DNA of 64,000 nucleotides from Oscillospiraceae bacterium (GCA_021769725.1 JAETSI010000014.1:1-64000), one strand, 5' to 3'; counted from the stretch's first letter, positions 9,629-18,857 are shown. Notes: a model not told the origin generated them from the letters alone. A program made the numbers and translations.

Positions 9629-10138
9629 TTACATCTCCTTATCATTTGCAGTTGTGATGCCAAGCTGTACGGCAATGGCGGTGTTGATCCTGTCAAGCAC
9701 TGAGCTGTCCTCGATTTTCCCGACGTAGTTCCGCAGTGCGTACTTGCCAATGGTCGTGATCTGCTCGGCGAGGATCATGGAAATATCAAGCATCTGGTGC
9801 TTGTCCGTGATACGGTCAGGATTCAACTCCGTGTGACAGGGCAGGTCGGGCTTTTTCAGGTGTCTGGTCATCGGCAGAACATTGACAGTGTCAGCGTGAG
9901 AGTTGCCGATATTGTTGGAGATCACGATGACAGGACGGCATCCCGCCTGCACACTGGAATACGGATGACTGCCGAGATCCGCAAACCAGATATCGCCTCG
10001 TTGCGGTGTTCTGCTATTATCATCGTTTTCATGTTTCCAATGAGTGTGGGACGGTACAGGGGCAGACATATACTTCCTCGGATCAAAGCCGAGACCTCTG
10101 TGGTATTCTGTTTTCATGCGATTGTTCTTTCTTCCCAT
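9629..10138 (-). CDS. PemK/MazF-like protein
   Basis: Residues 45-150 form a PemK/MazF-type fold: RGDIWFADLG, GCRPVIVISNN and VNVLPMT. Stand-alone members are mRNA interferases, but copies inside phage replication operons often have no antitoxin and may act differently. No antitoxin gene is seen next to it. A GGAGGTGA site precedes the ATG. The stop TAA touches the primase start region, so the two are coupled. A 45-residue basic N-terminal extension precedes the domain. Confidence 0.8.
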   Translation of the reverse strand: MGRKNNRMKTEYHRGLGFDPRKYMSAPVPSHTHWKHENDDNSRTPQRGDIWFADLGSHPYSSVQAGCRPVIVISNNIGNSHADTVNVLPMTRHLKKPDLPCHTELNPDRITDKHQMLDISMILAEQITTIGKYALRNYVGKIEDSSVLDRINTAIAVQLGITTANDKEM

Positions 10139-10158
10139 GAGAAGTTCACCTCCATAAG

Positions 10159-11533
10159 TTACAGCCGCGCTTTGACCGCGGCGATCAGTTTTTCCTGTGT
10201 CACATCCTTATTGGCAAGAGCTGACAGCACATCCTCGTCAACAGTGTCTTTGGTGACGATGTGGTGAATGGTGACGGTTTCGCTCTGTCCCTGCCGCCAC
10301 AGACGGGCATTGGTCTGCTGATACAGTTCAAGACTCCATGTCAATCCGTACCAGATAAGGATGTGACCGCCGGACTGGATATTGAGTCCGTGACCGGCAG
10401 AGGCGGGATGTATCAGGGCGACGGAAATCGAACCTTCATTCCAAAGCTGAATGTCCTCCGAGCTTTTAATATCCCTCAGAGCATAACCACAGGCATTCAG
10501 ATGCTCAATAATTCGTGTCCTGTCGTGCTTGAACCAGTAACCGATCAGCACAGGCTGTCCGTTTGCAGATTCGATGAGATCTTCGAGCATTTCCAGTTTG
10601 CGGCTGTGAATGTTCCTGACCTCTTTGTTTTCGTCATAAACAGCACCATTAGACATCTGGAGCAGCTTGTTTGAAAGCGATGCAGCGTTAGCGGCATCAA
10701 TATCTCCATCTTCAAGCGGAATGATGAGATCGTGCTTGAGCTGATCGTACAGCTTACGCTCTGCGGCGTTCATCTCCACTTCGTGATTAACATAGATACA
10801 CTCAGGCATATTGAGATAATCCAGTGCTTTCATGGAAATTGTGATGTCTGAGATTTTGTCATAGATCTGCTGCTCTGCGCCGGGACGAGGAACATAGGAG
10901 AAAACAACTCCTGTACTTGGGTTCATGCTGCCGGGCTTGAAGTAGGATTCACGAAAACGCCCGATGAACCGTCCGAGCCGTTCGCCACCATCGAGGATGC
11001 CGATTTCAGCCCACAGATCCATCAGACTGTTGGAGGTTGGTGTACCTGTCAAACCAATCCAACGTTTCACAAACGGTCGCACTTTCCGCAGCCATTTAAA
11101 ACGCTGTGATTGGTAGTTCTTGAAGGAACTCAGTTCATCAATTACTATCATCCCAAAATCCCAGCGCAGGCCGTTCTTCTCATAGTACTCCACGAGCCAT
11201 TTTACGTTCTCTCTGTTTACGATGTAGATAAATGCGTTGTGATTGACAGCAGCAGTGCGCTGCTTGACTGTACCTGTGATGACAGAAATTTCAATTTCCT
11301 TCAAGTGATCCCACTTCTGCACCTCCGCAGGCCAAGTATCACGGGCTACTCTGAGAGGTACTATCACGAGGACTTTGTTGACTTTCAGTTCGTCAAACAT
11401 TAGGTCACGCAAAGCAGTTAGGATTGTGACCGTTTTGTCAACCCAAGCACATGTCGAGAAAGAGAGCAGAAATATCATGATTTTTGATGTAATCAATGCA
11501 ATATTTCTGGTAGTCATGCGGCACGAACTTCAT
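10159..11533 (-). pseudogene. SNF2-type DEAD/H helicase, frameshifted in Walker A
   Basis: The natural start is the ATG at 11533, overlapping the VRR-NUC stop (ATGA); it reads MKFVPHDYQKYCIDYI and then ALFLDMCLG before a TGA at 11438-11440. The remaining 420 or so residues continue in another frame as KTVTILTALRDLMFD, DELSSFKN (motif II), GLTGTPTSNS (III) and the late helicase motifs ending in QTNARLWRQGQ. Compared with DMGLGKT of the family, about four extra bases sit in the Walker A codons. The gene is therefore probably inactive. An ATG at 11517 gives an open frame but encodes an unrelated N-terminus. Confidence 0.85.
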
Positions 11534-11931
11534 AGGGCATCATCTCCTCCCTCATCTGGTTCATAGCATTTTTCAAGGTCATATGGCAGCGTTGCAACTT
11601 CCAAATCAGGAATTTTTGCACCAATACCATCCGGGAAAGGTTCGCCGGGAGTCCATGATAAAATTGCATCTATGCAGGGTTTGATTTGAATCACGTTATC
11701 AATGCACAGCACCGGAAAACCCAGTTTCATAAGCTGATACCGCCTTTTTCGCTGCAATGGCCGCATCATCTTGCCCGGTGCTTTCAGCTCAACGAATATC
11801 GTCTTTGCCGGGAAGAACAGAACTAGTCTGTCTGGAAGTCCGTTGGCAGTTTGGCTCGTCAGCTTGTATGCAACACCACCGGCTTTCCGGACTGCTTTTA
11901 CGAACTCGTTCTCAACAACATATTCTCTCAA
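11530..11931 (-). CDS. VRR-NUC domain nuclease
   Basis: This small (133-residue) VRR-NUC nuclease of the PD-(D/E)XK superfamily has an N-terminal REYVVENEF, the catalytic stretch NGLPDRLVLF then FVELKAPG, and a QRKRRYQLMKLG tail. Phage versions are thought to act as structure-specific nucleases with the neighbouring SNF2 helicase. The TTG at 11931 is chosen because it overlaps the upstream stop (TTGA) and makes the protein begin where the family does. An ATG at 11991 gives a longer frame that overlaps the previous gene by 64 bp. Confidence 0.85.
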   Translation of the reverse strand: MREYVVENEFVKAVRKAGGVAYKLTSQTANGLPDRLVLFFPAKTIFVELKAPGKMMRPLQRKRRYQLMKLGFPVLCIDNVIQIKPCIDAILSWTPGEPFPDGIGAKIPDLEVATLPYDLEKCYEPDEGGDDAL

Positions 11932-12158
11932 CGATAACCGCCGTCCTTCCAATTTTCGCACCAGCCCGACGGATAGGGCGTATGGAGGCAATAGCCTAAG
12001 TAACGGCAGTTCTCACAGCTTTGATCGTAAACGTACATTTCCTGATCGCTGTGGTCGTAGTCCTCATAAGAACCACGGCTGTGGTTGAGGATATTCATGT
12101 GATTATTCTGTCTTTTTCTTGATTTATAGCCCTTTCGGTCTTTGAATGTTCTGCTCAT
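11928..12158 (-). CDS. Small cysteine-rich phage protein
   Basis: This is a 76-residue protein with a basic N-terminus (SRTFKDRKGYKSRKRQ) and a C-terminal cysteine cluster (CENCRYLGYC and WCENW) that probably binds metal. I do not recognise a specific function. The ATG at 12158 follows TAGGAGT at good spacing, and the gene ends overlapping the VRR-NUC start. It lies immediately downstream of the polymerase gene. Confidence 0.65.
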   Translation of the reverse strand: MSRTFKDRKGYKSRKRQNNHMNILNHSRGSYEDYDHSDQEMYVYDQSCENCRYLGYCLHTPYPSGWCENWKDGGYR

Positions 12159-12169
12159 TTGTTTTACTC

Positions 12170-15046
12170 CTAATCTTTGAAATAGTAATTTGATGCCAAA
12201 TATCCTGCCGCATTCAGCGGTAAACCGTGACACCACTTCGGATTCGTATCCATAATCCTGCACACATCATCAACGGTAATGCTGCCTTTGGGGACTTCCA
12301 GAATGACCTCATCGTGAACGTGTCCGACAATGTTAAGCCCTGCAAGCTCCATGCGGCGCATAGCTTCGGCAAGCAGGTCACGGGCAGTTGCCTGAGTGAT
12401 ATTCTCCGTCAGCTTGCCGCTGTATGTTTCGCCACGCATCCACTTGTTGTTTGCACCCAAGCCCTCAAAGGTCAACGCCATGCGACCGAAGCGGTTTGGC
12501 TGTAACTTTGGCTTTATATATGCAAGCCTACGGCCGGACGGCAGAACAATCCAGAGTGTATTAGCCGAGAACTGAAAACCGATGTGTCCGACAGTTCTAT
12601 CAGCATGGTCTTTAACTGTCTCAATCGCTGCTTTTTCCACGGCATACCAGAACTTCACTATTTCCGGATTCGCATCTCGCCAAGAAGAAATAATGTCGGG
12701 AAGTTCATCTTCCTTCAAGCCCATGTCAAGCGCGCCCATTGAGATCAATGCCCCTGCACCGCCACCGTAGTCACAGGCAAGCTCCGCAACCTTACCTTTC
12801 TGCCGCAATTCGCCGTTGATGCCGTGTTTCGCAACAGGAACACCAAACATGGCAGATGCAGAGGCGCAATAGATATCCTCGCCGCGCTTGAAAGCATCCA
12901 GCCGCCACTGTTCTCCTGCAAGCCATGCAAGCACTCTCGCCTCTATAGCCGAAAAATCCGCTACGATAAATTCACAGCTGTCTTTCGGAATCAGCATGGT
13001 GCGGATAAGCTGTGACAGGATATCCGGTGTGTTTCCGTACAGAGCCTCCACAACATCAAAACAGCCCATTCTCACAAGCTCTCGTGCTTCGTCAAGAGTA
13101 GCAATGTGATTCTGAGGTAGATTCTGCAATTGAATGCCCCTACCGCTGTTTCCGGTAACCCACACTCTGCCGTTTCGCCTGACAAGGAAATAACCTGTTT
13201 TGGTTTCCGCACAGTAAACTTTGCCCTTGAAATCTGATATTGAAGGTTTATTCCGTATTTCATGGCAATTCTTCGGTGTCAGCCAAATATCAAGAATGTA
13301 TGCATCACTCCAGTTTGGATGTTCCTTGTCTCGAACTAACGTCTTCATCTTTGCACATCGGCCGCTTGTATGAGCGAACGCCTGAATAATATCAGCATTT
13401 ATTTTATTTGTAGTTGTATATTGAATGCTGTTTCTAGCCGATTGTGAGCCGTCCCAATATCTCAGTTCATCGAAAAACACATCAGCATTTTCATTAAGAA
13501 GCCACATACCAAAGGTTTTATCATGGAACATTCTAAGATACAATGGCTGTTCTCTCGCAGGAATCTTTATCTGCGTTGTGTCATCTGCTGCATACTCGCA
13601 GACGTTAAAGTAAATCCCTGCTTGTCTGAGCAGATGTTTACAACGTTCTATCTTTCGCTTCTTTTTGAAATGAAAATTGAGAAGTCCATCATCTTTATAA
13701 CAGCCATCAGCCTGTGTCATGACCAATACCCTCAGTTCAGCATGCTCCAAACTCGGCATTGTTTGTCGACGACCAGTAAACGGAATCGATGGACGATATT
13801 TTTTCATATTTTCAACTGTATCATCTGTCCATTCACCGCCGTATCTCTTTTTTACGCGCATCTTGTGGTCGGGGGTACTAATTTGACTAATGCGTTTATC
13901 TTCATAGTGATAAACAAGACCGTCATAGTTGAAACAGAGGGCGTTTGCTTTCTGAAATGAAACAATCTCCAACGTTGGATTCCAACAAGCGATTCTTCCG
14001 CCGTTCCATTTATCAAGACGAATCCAACCTTCATCTGTAAGAATTTCATGATCCCCTGTGAGACACCATCTTCCAGTACGATTCGCACCGGAAAACTGAA
14101 ACAGCCCATGCGCTCTGCCATCCTGACAGATGTATCTCTCCGCCGCCTGATACTTCTTCACAGAGGATTTCGCCATTTGAAGCCGCAGTTTCATCATATC
14201 GAGAGCATCGGCATCAATGCTGTGCTTGTCAAGATCAGTAATGAGCGATGCGACATCCTTTTTACCAAGGGAATCAACAGATATCCCACGCTCCTCAAGC
14301 CAACTCTTTAACTGCGATACAGAGTTGGGATTTTCAAGACCTGTCAGGGCATAGGCTCTTTTTGTCATTTCTTCTGAGAGCGACATATCACAGATAATAG
14401 CCTGCTGTACCAGTTCCTTGTCAATCAGTACGCCACGGTCATTGATCCGCTGATCCATGTGGTAGTAGTCCCATTCCTGCGGCATCAGTGGAAACTTCTC
14501 TAATCTGAGCCTGATATCTCGCTCGGTCTTAACATCCTGAATACAGTAACTTTTGAACAGTTTCCAGTCATCCGGTGCGTGTTCGGGAAGATTCCTCGTC
14601 CTGCCGCCGTTTGACTTGGTTGGTTTGCAGGGAATAGAAAAATAGCGGATAAGCCTTTCACCGGCATCATCTTTCTGCTCACCGGTTTTCAGCATCTGTG
14701 CCGCCAACTTTAACTTCAACGGCAGAGACAGCGATGCCGACCATACCATTGTGCATTGCCATGAATTCGGTGAAAGCTGCGTACCAAAATACTTTGACAG
14801 GCAGGTACGCTCAAACTGTGCGTTCCATGCGGATTTAATGATGCTGTCGTCATGAATTGCGTCAACGACTTCCTGCGGCAATTCCTCACCGCAAGCCATA
14901 TCCACACATTGCACCTCATCGTCATCAAAAGCATAGGCGAAAAGCAAAATGTGAAAATCGCCCTCAACATAACGATAAATGCCGCAGTTGACGAGATCCA
15001 CATCGCTATAGGTTTCAATATCGATCTGCAGCCTTTTTCTGCTCAT
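12170..15046 (-). CDS. Phage family A DNA polymerase containing an intein
   Basis: The frame is 958 residues, of which about 652 are polymerase. The 3'-5' exonuclease domain has DIETYSDVDL (9-18), SAWNAQFE (72-79) and DVKTERD (171-177). The polymerase domain has motif A VADFSAIEARVLAW (695-708), the finger helix around 745-765 and motif C VGHVHDEV (907-914). The conserved RTGRW-SGRGIQLQNLP block is split at residues 327/634 by an intein, annotated separately. The polymerase should work only after splicing. GGAGG precedes the ATG. DUF2815 and DUF2800 genes upstream are its usual phage partners. Confidence 0.93.
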   Translation of the reverse strand: MSRKRLQIDIETYSDVDLVNCGIYRYVEGDFHILLFAYAFDDDEVQCVDMACGEELPQEVVDAIHDDSIIKSAWNAQFERTCLSKYFGTQLSPNSWQCTMVWSASLSLPLKLKLAAQMLKTGEQKDDAGERLIRYFSIPCKPTKSNGGRTRNLPEHAPDDWKLFKSYCIQDVKTERDIRLRLEKFPLMPQEWDYYHMDQRINDRGVLIDKELVQQAIICDMSLSEEMTKRAYALTGLENPNSVSQLKSWLEERGISVDSLGKKDVASLITDLDKHSIDADALDMMKLRLQMAKSSVKKYQAAERYICQDGRAHGLFQFSGANRTGRWCLTGDHEILTDEGWIRLDKWNGGRIACWNPTLEIVSFQKANALCFNYDGLVYHYEDKRISQISTPDHKMRVKKRYGGEWTDDTVENMKKYRPSIPFTGRRQTMPSLEHAELRVLVMTQADGCYKDDGLLNFHFKKKRKIERCKHLLRQAGIYFNVCEYAADDTTQIKIPAREQPLYLRMFHDKTFGMWLLNENADVFFDELRYWDGSQSARNSIQYTTTNKINADIIQAFAHTSGRCAKMKTLVRDKEHPNWSDAYILDIWLTPKNCHEIRNKPSISDFKGKVYCAETKTGYFLVRRNGRVWVTGNSGRGIQLQNLPQNHIATLDEARELVRMGCFDVVEALYGNTPDILSQLIRTMLIPKDSCEFIVADFSAIEARVLAWLAGEQWRLDAFKRGEDIYCASASAMFGVPVAKHGINGELRQKGKVAELACDYGGGAGALISMGALDMGLKEDELPDIISSWRDANPEIVKFWYAVEKAAIETVKDHADRTVGHIGFQFSANTLWIVLPSGRRLAYIKPKLQPNRFGRMALTFEGLGANNKWMRGETYSGKLTENITQATARDLLAEAMRRMELAGLNIVGHVHDEVILEVPKGSITVDDVCRIMDTNPKWCHGLPLNAAGYLASNYYFKD
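13148..14065 (-). other. Intein with LAGLIDADG-type endonuclease (polymerase residues 328-633)
   Basis: This 306-residue insertion begins with Cys (CLTGDHEILTDEGW, splicing block A), has block B with TPDH (391-394), and ends with block F/G (VYCAETKTGYFLVRRNG then VWVTGN) before a +1 Ser. The usual penultimate His is Gly here (TGN rather than HN), as in many phage inteins. Two endonuclease motifs are visible: VMTQADGCY (Asp447) and ELRYWDGS (Asp532), so homing activity may persist. The site is inside the DNA-contacting RTGRxSxR motif of the polymerase, a typical conserved insertion point. Confidence 0.9.
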
Positions 15047-15104
15047 AGCTATCTGCCTCCTCTCTTGTGATTATGTAAAGGGAGGTCATGCCTCCCTTAT
15101 GCCG

Positions 15105-15689
15105 TCAGTTCAGAAAATCCATATCATCATCGCCAATGATATCCTCATCGTCCTCGCCCTCAACCTCGACAAAATCGGCAGATGCAGATGGTCTGCCTGC
15201 AAGACGCTCGCCATGGCGGACAAGCTGAATATTCTGAAGACCTGCTGCGATGCCCTTGTTGCCGGATGCCGCAAAGCCGTAAAAGTTTACCGATACATTG
15301 CAGTAGTCGCCGCTGCCGCACTCCATCGGATCGAGTATCGACTGAACCTTGCGGTCAACGATCTGAGGTGCGTCCTTGGATGTAGCATTGAAGAAAAAGT
15401 GACCTGCATAGTTCTCATCGTCGGGACGGTCGATATCTCCGTCGTGCATCGGCATCTTGAGATTAGGCGGAATCTTACCATTCCACTTCTTATCCTTTGC
15501 CGCTTCCTTTGCTGCCTCGATCGCTTTCTTGATTTTCGCAAGGGTTGCCTTATCGTCTTTGGGAATCAGCAGGGAGACGGAATACTTCTCATCACTGCCA
15601 TTAATTGACTTTGGTTCCCAAATGTTAGCAAAGCTGATGCGGCATGGGATTACGACCTTTGTTGCGGGTGCTGTGTTATTCGTTGCCAT
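15105..15689 (-). CDS. DUF2815 phage ssDNA-binding-like protein
   Basis: The protein has 194 residues and matches the DUF2815 family, which sits beside phage family A polymerases and is thought to be an OB-fold single-strand DNA-binding protein. It has the VSLLIPKDD strand, a Lys-rich helix, GHFFFNATSK and the VSVNFYGF strand. The very acidic tail (EVEGEDDEDIIGDDDMDF) resembles the protein-contact tails of SSBs and T7 gp2.5. The site AGGAGG precedes the ATG. It follows the DUF2800 gene by 21 bp. Confidence 0.85.
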   Translation of the reverse strand: MATNNTAPATKVVIPCRISFANIWEPKSINGSDEKYSVSLLIPKDDKATLAKIKKAIEAAKEAAKDKKWNGKIPPNLKMPMHDGDIDRPDDENYAGHFFFNATSKDAPQIVDRKVQSILDPMECGSGDYCNVSVNFYGFAASGNKGIAAGLQNIQLVRHGERLAGRPSASADFVEVEGEDDEDIIGDDDMDFLN

Positions 15690-15710
15690 TGAAATACCTC
15701 CTAAAATGTG

Positions 15711-16955
15711 TTATTCTTCGTCAGAAAGTGCAGAAAACTCCTGACTTGGTGTTGTAAAATCAACAGGCTCTCTCGGATCGTTCTCCGGCACAAGTGCCAA
15801 TTTTCCGGGCGGTTTTGCCACATACTGACCGAGCAGTTCGTTGAACTTTTTCTTACCCATCATCTTCTCAAATTCTGTCAGGGTGATGAGAGTCTGCTTG
15901 TAAAGGTCGGTGTAACCATTCTGAACAGCGACATCGACCACAGCTTTGGTGTCTGTGAAGATACGCTTGCTTCTGCCCTCGACCACTTTGTAGCCGGGGA
16001 TAGGTACGCCGTGGTTGATAGCCTCAGAGGATACGAATGCAAATACCGCCTCGATCCATGAAGAAATCCTGTTCAGCGTGGGCAGTATCTCCGCAATCTC
16101 TGAAATGGGTATCAACCCCGGCTGCTTGAATACTGCAGTTTGTGTATCTGCTTCATAGGGGGCGGTCATATCACTTTCATCTGCAGTATCAAATGCGCCT
16201 GCATCAAGGTCGAGGAAGTCCTCATGGCAGAGTGCCAGTGCTTCATCGGCACAAGCCTTGCAGACAGGTTTCGCACGGCAGAATCTGCACCAGTCACCGG
16301 GCTTCTGCTCGCCCTTTCCCTCATACGCAAGTTTGGCTACAGGTCTTATGCTTTCGCCCCAGTCCTCTAATTCCTTCACGCTGCATTCAAAAGTCGAAAT
16401 ATTATCAAGACGGGGCTGGATGATGCTCATACGAACAATCTCGATATCATACAAAAAGCCATAGGCGGCTAAACCTCCGAGTGCGTAAAGCATCATCTGG
16501 CTGTTGTGGCCTGCATCCACAAAAATGCCTTTACCAGCCTTAAAATCTACAATATGGAGCAGTCCTTTGCCGTTCTCGTCACGACCAATAATAAGCATAT
16601 CCGCCGTGCCAAAGCCGGAAGGTGCAATGTGGCTGTAATTCACACGCTCCTCCACAAAAGCAAGAGGCTCACAGCCGTTCTGCCGCATCTGCTCGATGAT
16701 TGTGATGACAAATTCCGCATACACGTCGGTGATCTGCTCAATCTCCTCTGTGTCATATTCCTCAGACTGCGGTCTTTTTACTCTTTCATGTAGGTACTTC
16801 CGCACCTTGTACTCGCAGACTTCGTGGGCAAACGTGCCCTCAGCAGCATAGACTGAACTCTCATTGGGAAATCCTTCCTGTAATCTGACTGACGGCGGAC
16901 AGTGAAGCCACTGCTTGGAACTGGATGCGCTCAACAGCGCATGAACATCCGGCAT
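15711..16955 (-). CDS. DUF2800 (Cas4/RecB-like PD-(D/E)XK) phage protein
   Basis: The 414-residue protein opens with a family signature (HALLSASSSKQWLHCPPSVRL) and has a RecB-like nuclease core with GFGTADMLIIG and HIVDFKAGKG. A cysteine cluster (WCRFCRAKPVCKAC, near 238-251) together with the N-terminal Cys probably holds an iron-sulfur cluster, as in Cas4 and AddB. It is likely an exonuclease in phage recombination or replication. The C-terminal third (from about 330) is less conserved. GGGGGT precedes the ATG. It is co-transcribed with the DUF2815 and polymerase genes. Confidence 0.87.
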   Translation of the reverse strand: MPDVHALLSASSSKQWLHCPPSVRLQEGFPNESSVYAAEGTFAHEVCEYKVRKYLHERVKRPQSEEYDTEEIEQITDVYAEFVITIIEQMRQNGCEPLAFVEERVNYSHIAPSGFGTADMLIIGRDENGKGLLHIVDFKAGKGIFVDAGHNSQMMLYALGGLAAYGFLYDIEIVRMSIIQPRLDNISTFECSVKELEDWGESIRPVAKLAYEGKGEQKPGDWCRFCRAKPVCKACADEALALCHEDFLDLDAGAFDTADESDMTAPYEADTQTAVFKQPGLIPISEIAEILPTLNRISSWIEAVFAFVSSEAINHGVPIPGYKVVEGRSKRIFTDTKAVVDVAVQNGYTDLYKQTLITLTEFEKMMGKKKFNELLGQYVAKPPGKLALVPENDPREPVDFTTPSQEFSALSDEE

Positions 16956-16969
16956 TGCAATACCCCCAT

Positions 16970-17440
16970 TTAAAGCTGCGACAGATCTGTGAGAAACGCT
17001 TCATACTTGTCCGCTGGAACATCGCTGACTTTCGCTGCTCCGTATGATTTCAGCAAAGCAAGCACCTTGTCCTTGTTGCTGCGGTCCTTCTTAATCTTCT
17101 GCGTGACAACACGGATGAGGTCATCCGCGGTCAAAGCGGTCTTTTCCTTCTTTGTAGCCGCTTTCTTTGGCTCTTCCTCCTGTTTCGGCTGTTCAGGCTC
17201 AGTATCCCACGGCAGGTCATCTGCGGCGATGATCTCCTCGAAGTCGTCAGGATTGAAAGTTTCAGGTGCTTTCTCCTTGGGAACACCGTTGATCGCCATA
17301 TCAGCCAGCTCCTTCGCCATATTCGGTTCCATTGCGGCAAGAAGCTGAATCACACCGCCGAAAATTGTACCCAAACCGTCAATCAGTTTCTTTGAGTCAA
17401 CTGCAATCGGCTCTGTTGGTGTTTTTTTAGTCTCCGTCAT
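16970..17440 (-). CDS. Hypothetical phage early protein, 156 aa
   Basis: I do not recognise a named family. The N-terminal half is helical and hydrophobic (SKKLIDGLGTIFGGVIQLLAAM), the middle is Pro/Glu/Lys-rich and probably disordered, and the C-terminal 50 residues (LTADDLIRVVTQKIKKDRSNK onward) form a small helical domain. The ATG at 17440 follows GAGGAGGA, so the longer frame to 17530 is not used. It overlaps the upstream gene by 14 bp and precedes DUF2800. Confidence 0.7.
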   Translation of the reverse strand: MTETKKTPTEPIAVDSKKLIDGLGTIFGGVIQLLAAMEPNMAKELADMAINGVPKEKAPETFNPDDFEEIIAADDLPWDTEPEQPKQEEEPKKAATKKEKTALTADDLIRVVTQKIKKDRSNKDKVLALLKSYGAAKVSDVPADKYEAFLTDLSQL

Positions 17441-17771
17441 ATAAAAGTTCCTCCTCTTCATCATCATAATTATCATCACCATCGCTGCTGTTGCACGGAT
17501 GCTTGATGTACACGGAAATTCCGTTGTCATCCACAGTCAGGTCGAGCAGCTCCGTGTGCAGCTCCATGTCCGGGAGCATTGTAGCCGATTGGGTGAGAAA
17601 TGTGAAGATGTCGGCAATTACCAGCCCGATGTGAGCTGCTCCTGCATCGATTTTCCTCTCCAGCTCCTTCAGCGTGTCGTCTGTGCGGAACTTATCAGTA
17701 GTCTGTTGTACCTTGCGGTTCTTTGTACTGCTACCGTTGTAGCAGCGTTTCGGAATTCTTTTGGGGTTCAT
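17427..17771 (-). CDS. Hypothetical phage protein with acidic tail
   Basis: From the ATG at 17771 (AAAGGAAAAG upstream) the protein has 114 residues, with a helical middle and a strongly acidic C-terminus (DGDDNYDDEEEELLYDGD). No known domain is recognised. The frame stays open to an ATG at 17873, which would add 34 residues with a CGDCRNC cysteine cluster, but no ribosome binding site precedes that start. The 3' end overlaps the next gene. Confidence 0.6.
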   Translation of the reverse strand: MNPKRIPKRCYNGSSTKNRKVQQTTDKFRTDDTLKELERKIDAGAAHIGLVIADIFTFLTQSATMLPDMELHTELLDLTVDDNGISVYIKHPCNSSDGDDNYDDEEEELLYDGD

Positions 17772-17907
17772 AGGCTTTTCCTTTCTGGTTGCGGTCATAG
17801 ACCAATGTAAATGTGAACAATTACGGCAATCACCGCAAACGTTCTCTTTCGGAGGATTATTATCTCCTCTCATGTATTGTCGTGGGATCGTGCATTTGTA
17901 AGGGGTC

Positions 17908-18408
17908 TCAGAAAAATTTTTTTGCTTTGGTCAGTGCGTAACGTAGCCTTTCGTTAACAGACATTTTGGAAACGCCAAGTATCCCTGCAATCTCATCTTG
18001 TGTCATCCCATCCTTATAGTACATAATGAATACTTCCCTCTGCTTCTCTGTCATTGCAGCAAGCATTTCCTCACGAGTCTCACGGCGTTCAACGGCATCC
18101 TGCGGATTCTCACCCATGCGACCGTCATACCAGTTGAATGCTCTGCGGTAAGGATCTGCCATAGCCTTTTCAATAGCGTCATCTTTGTCACCTTTGTCCT
18201 TACAGGCTAAATCAACGGTATCTTTGCGACTTCCGGTGCGGTTCATGCTGTTAGATTCAATACGGTGGTCGCCGATCAGAGTTACAGCGATAATCCACGG
18301 CTGCGATTCCAGAAATCCCTTCGGCAGTTCACAGGTTTCCCGGAATGTGTCCTTTTCCGAATCTTTCAGCTTGTTGAAGTAGAATGTGAAACTGGTGCAG
18401 TAAGGCAG
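17908..18408 (-). CDS. Sigma-70 region 4-like HTH protein
   Basis: The C-terminal 60 residues are a sigma region 4 type HTH (MTEKQREVFIMYYKDGMTQDEI then ILGVSKMSVNERLRYA). An ATG at 18246 gives 112 residues. The same frame is open without a stop back to 18408 and encodes a plausible beta-rich N-terminus (YCTSFTFYFNKLKDSEKD, then PWIIAVTLIGDHRIESNS), so translation probably begins at the CTG right after the upstream TGA. It is likely the regulator of late or early transcription in this element. It ends 34 bp before a non-coding gap. Confidence 0.7.
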   Translation of the reverse strand: MPYCTSFTFYFNKLKDSEKDTFRETCELPKGFLESQPWIIAVTLIGDHRIESNSMNRTGSRKDTVDLACKDKGDKDDAIEKAMADPYRRAFNWYDGRMGENPQDAVERRETREEMLAAMTEKQREVFIMYYKDGMTQDEIAGILGVSKMSVNERLRYALTKAKKFF

Positions 18409-18609
18409 TCACACCACAGTGCGACCTGCTACGTTCTGATAGATTGCGAATCCGTTTCTGAACAGTGTGCAGCCATTCATGTCTGCAATTGGTTCTCCGG
18501 CGGTTTCAAAGAGCATCTTCGGAGTAGGAACTTTCGGCTTATCACCGAGATTCAGCATGACGAGAAGTTCGCCGAGTGTGGTCTTAGCAGTAATATTCAT
18601 CTTTTCCAT
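18409..18609 (-). CDS. Small phage early protein, 66 aa
   Basis: The first gene of the minus-strand operon encodes a 66-residue protein beginning MEKMNITAKTTLGELLVML. No known function is recognised; its size and position suggest an early regulatory or accessory protein. The ATG at 18609 follows AAAGGAACG, so an upstream ATG at 18684 is not used. It is in the same frame as the sigma-like gene and separated from it by one TGA only. Confidence 0.65.
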   Translation of the reverse strand: MEKMNITAKTTLGELLVMLNLGDKPKVPTPKMLFETAGEPIADMNGCTLFRNGFAIYQNVAGRTVV

Positions 18610-18676
18610 AATCGTTCCTTTCTGCAAGGAACACACTAAGCGGCAGATGCTCAGACGACTCTCCGATAACGCCAAA

Positions 18677-18803
18677 GGGCGCACAGGCAGAAGATGTCTC
18701 TACGGAATACAGAACATACCTATCTACACCTAATTCAGTCTATATAGACTGCAGGTTGTGCTGTTCTATTCCGTTATGAGCATCTGTCCGCCAGTGCGCG
18801 CCC
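18677..18803 (-). ncRNA. Candidate structured leader RNA, element 1
   Basis: Two arms, 18677-18716 and 18762-18803, pair almost throughout: GGGC/GCCC, GCAC/GTGC, GGC/GCC, GATG/CATC, ACGGAAT/ATTCCGT and AGAACA/TGTTCT. Between them is a 16-bp perfect palindrome, CAGTCTATATAGACTG (18736-18751). No gene overlaps it. It lies in the presumed 5' leader of the phage operon. It may be a put-like antitermination RNA or a separate ncRNA; strand is inferred from the genes downstream. Confidence 0.45.
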
Positions 18804-18857
18804 TGACTAACAAATGTATGGTTTTGCTTGAATTTATCCGTAATTTGAGCTAAAAAT

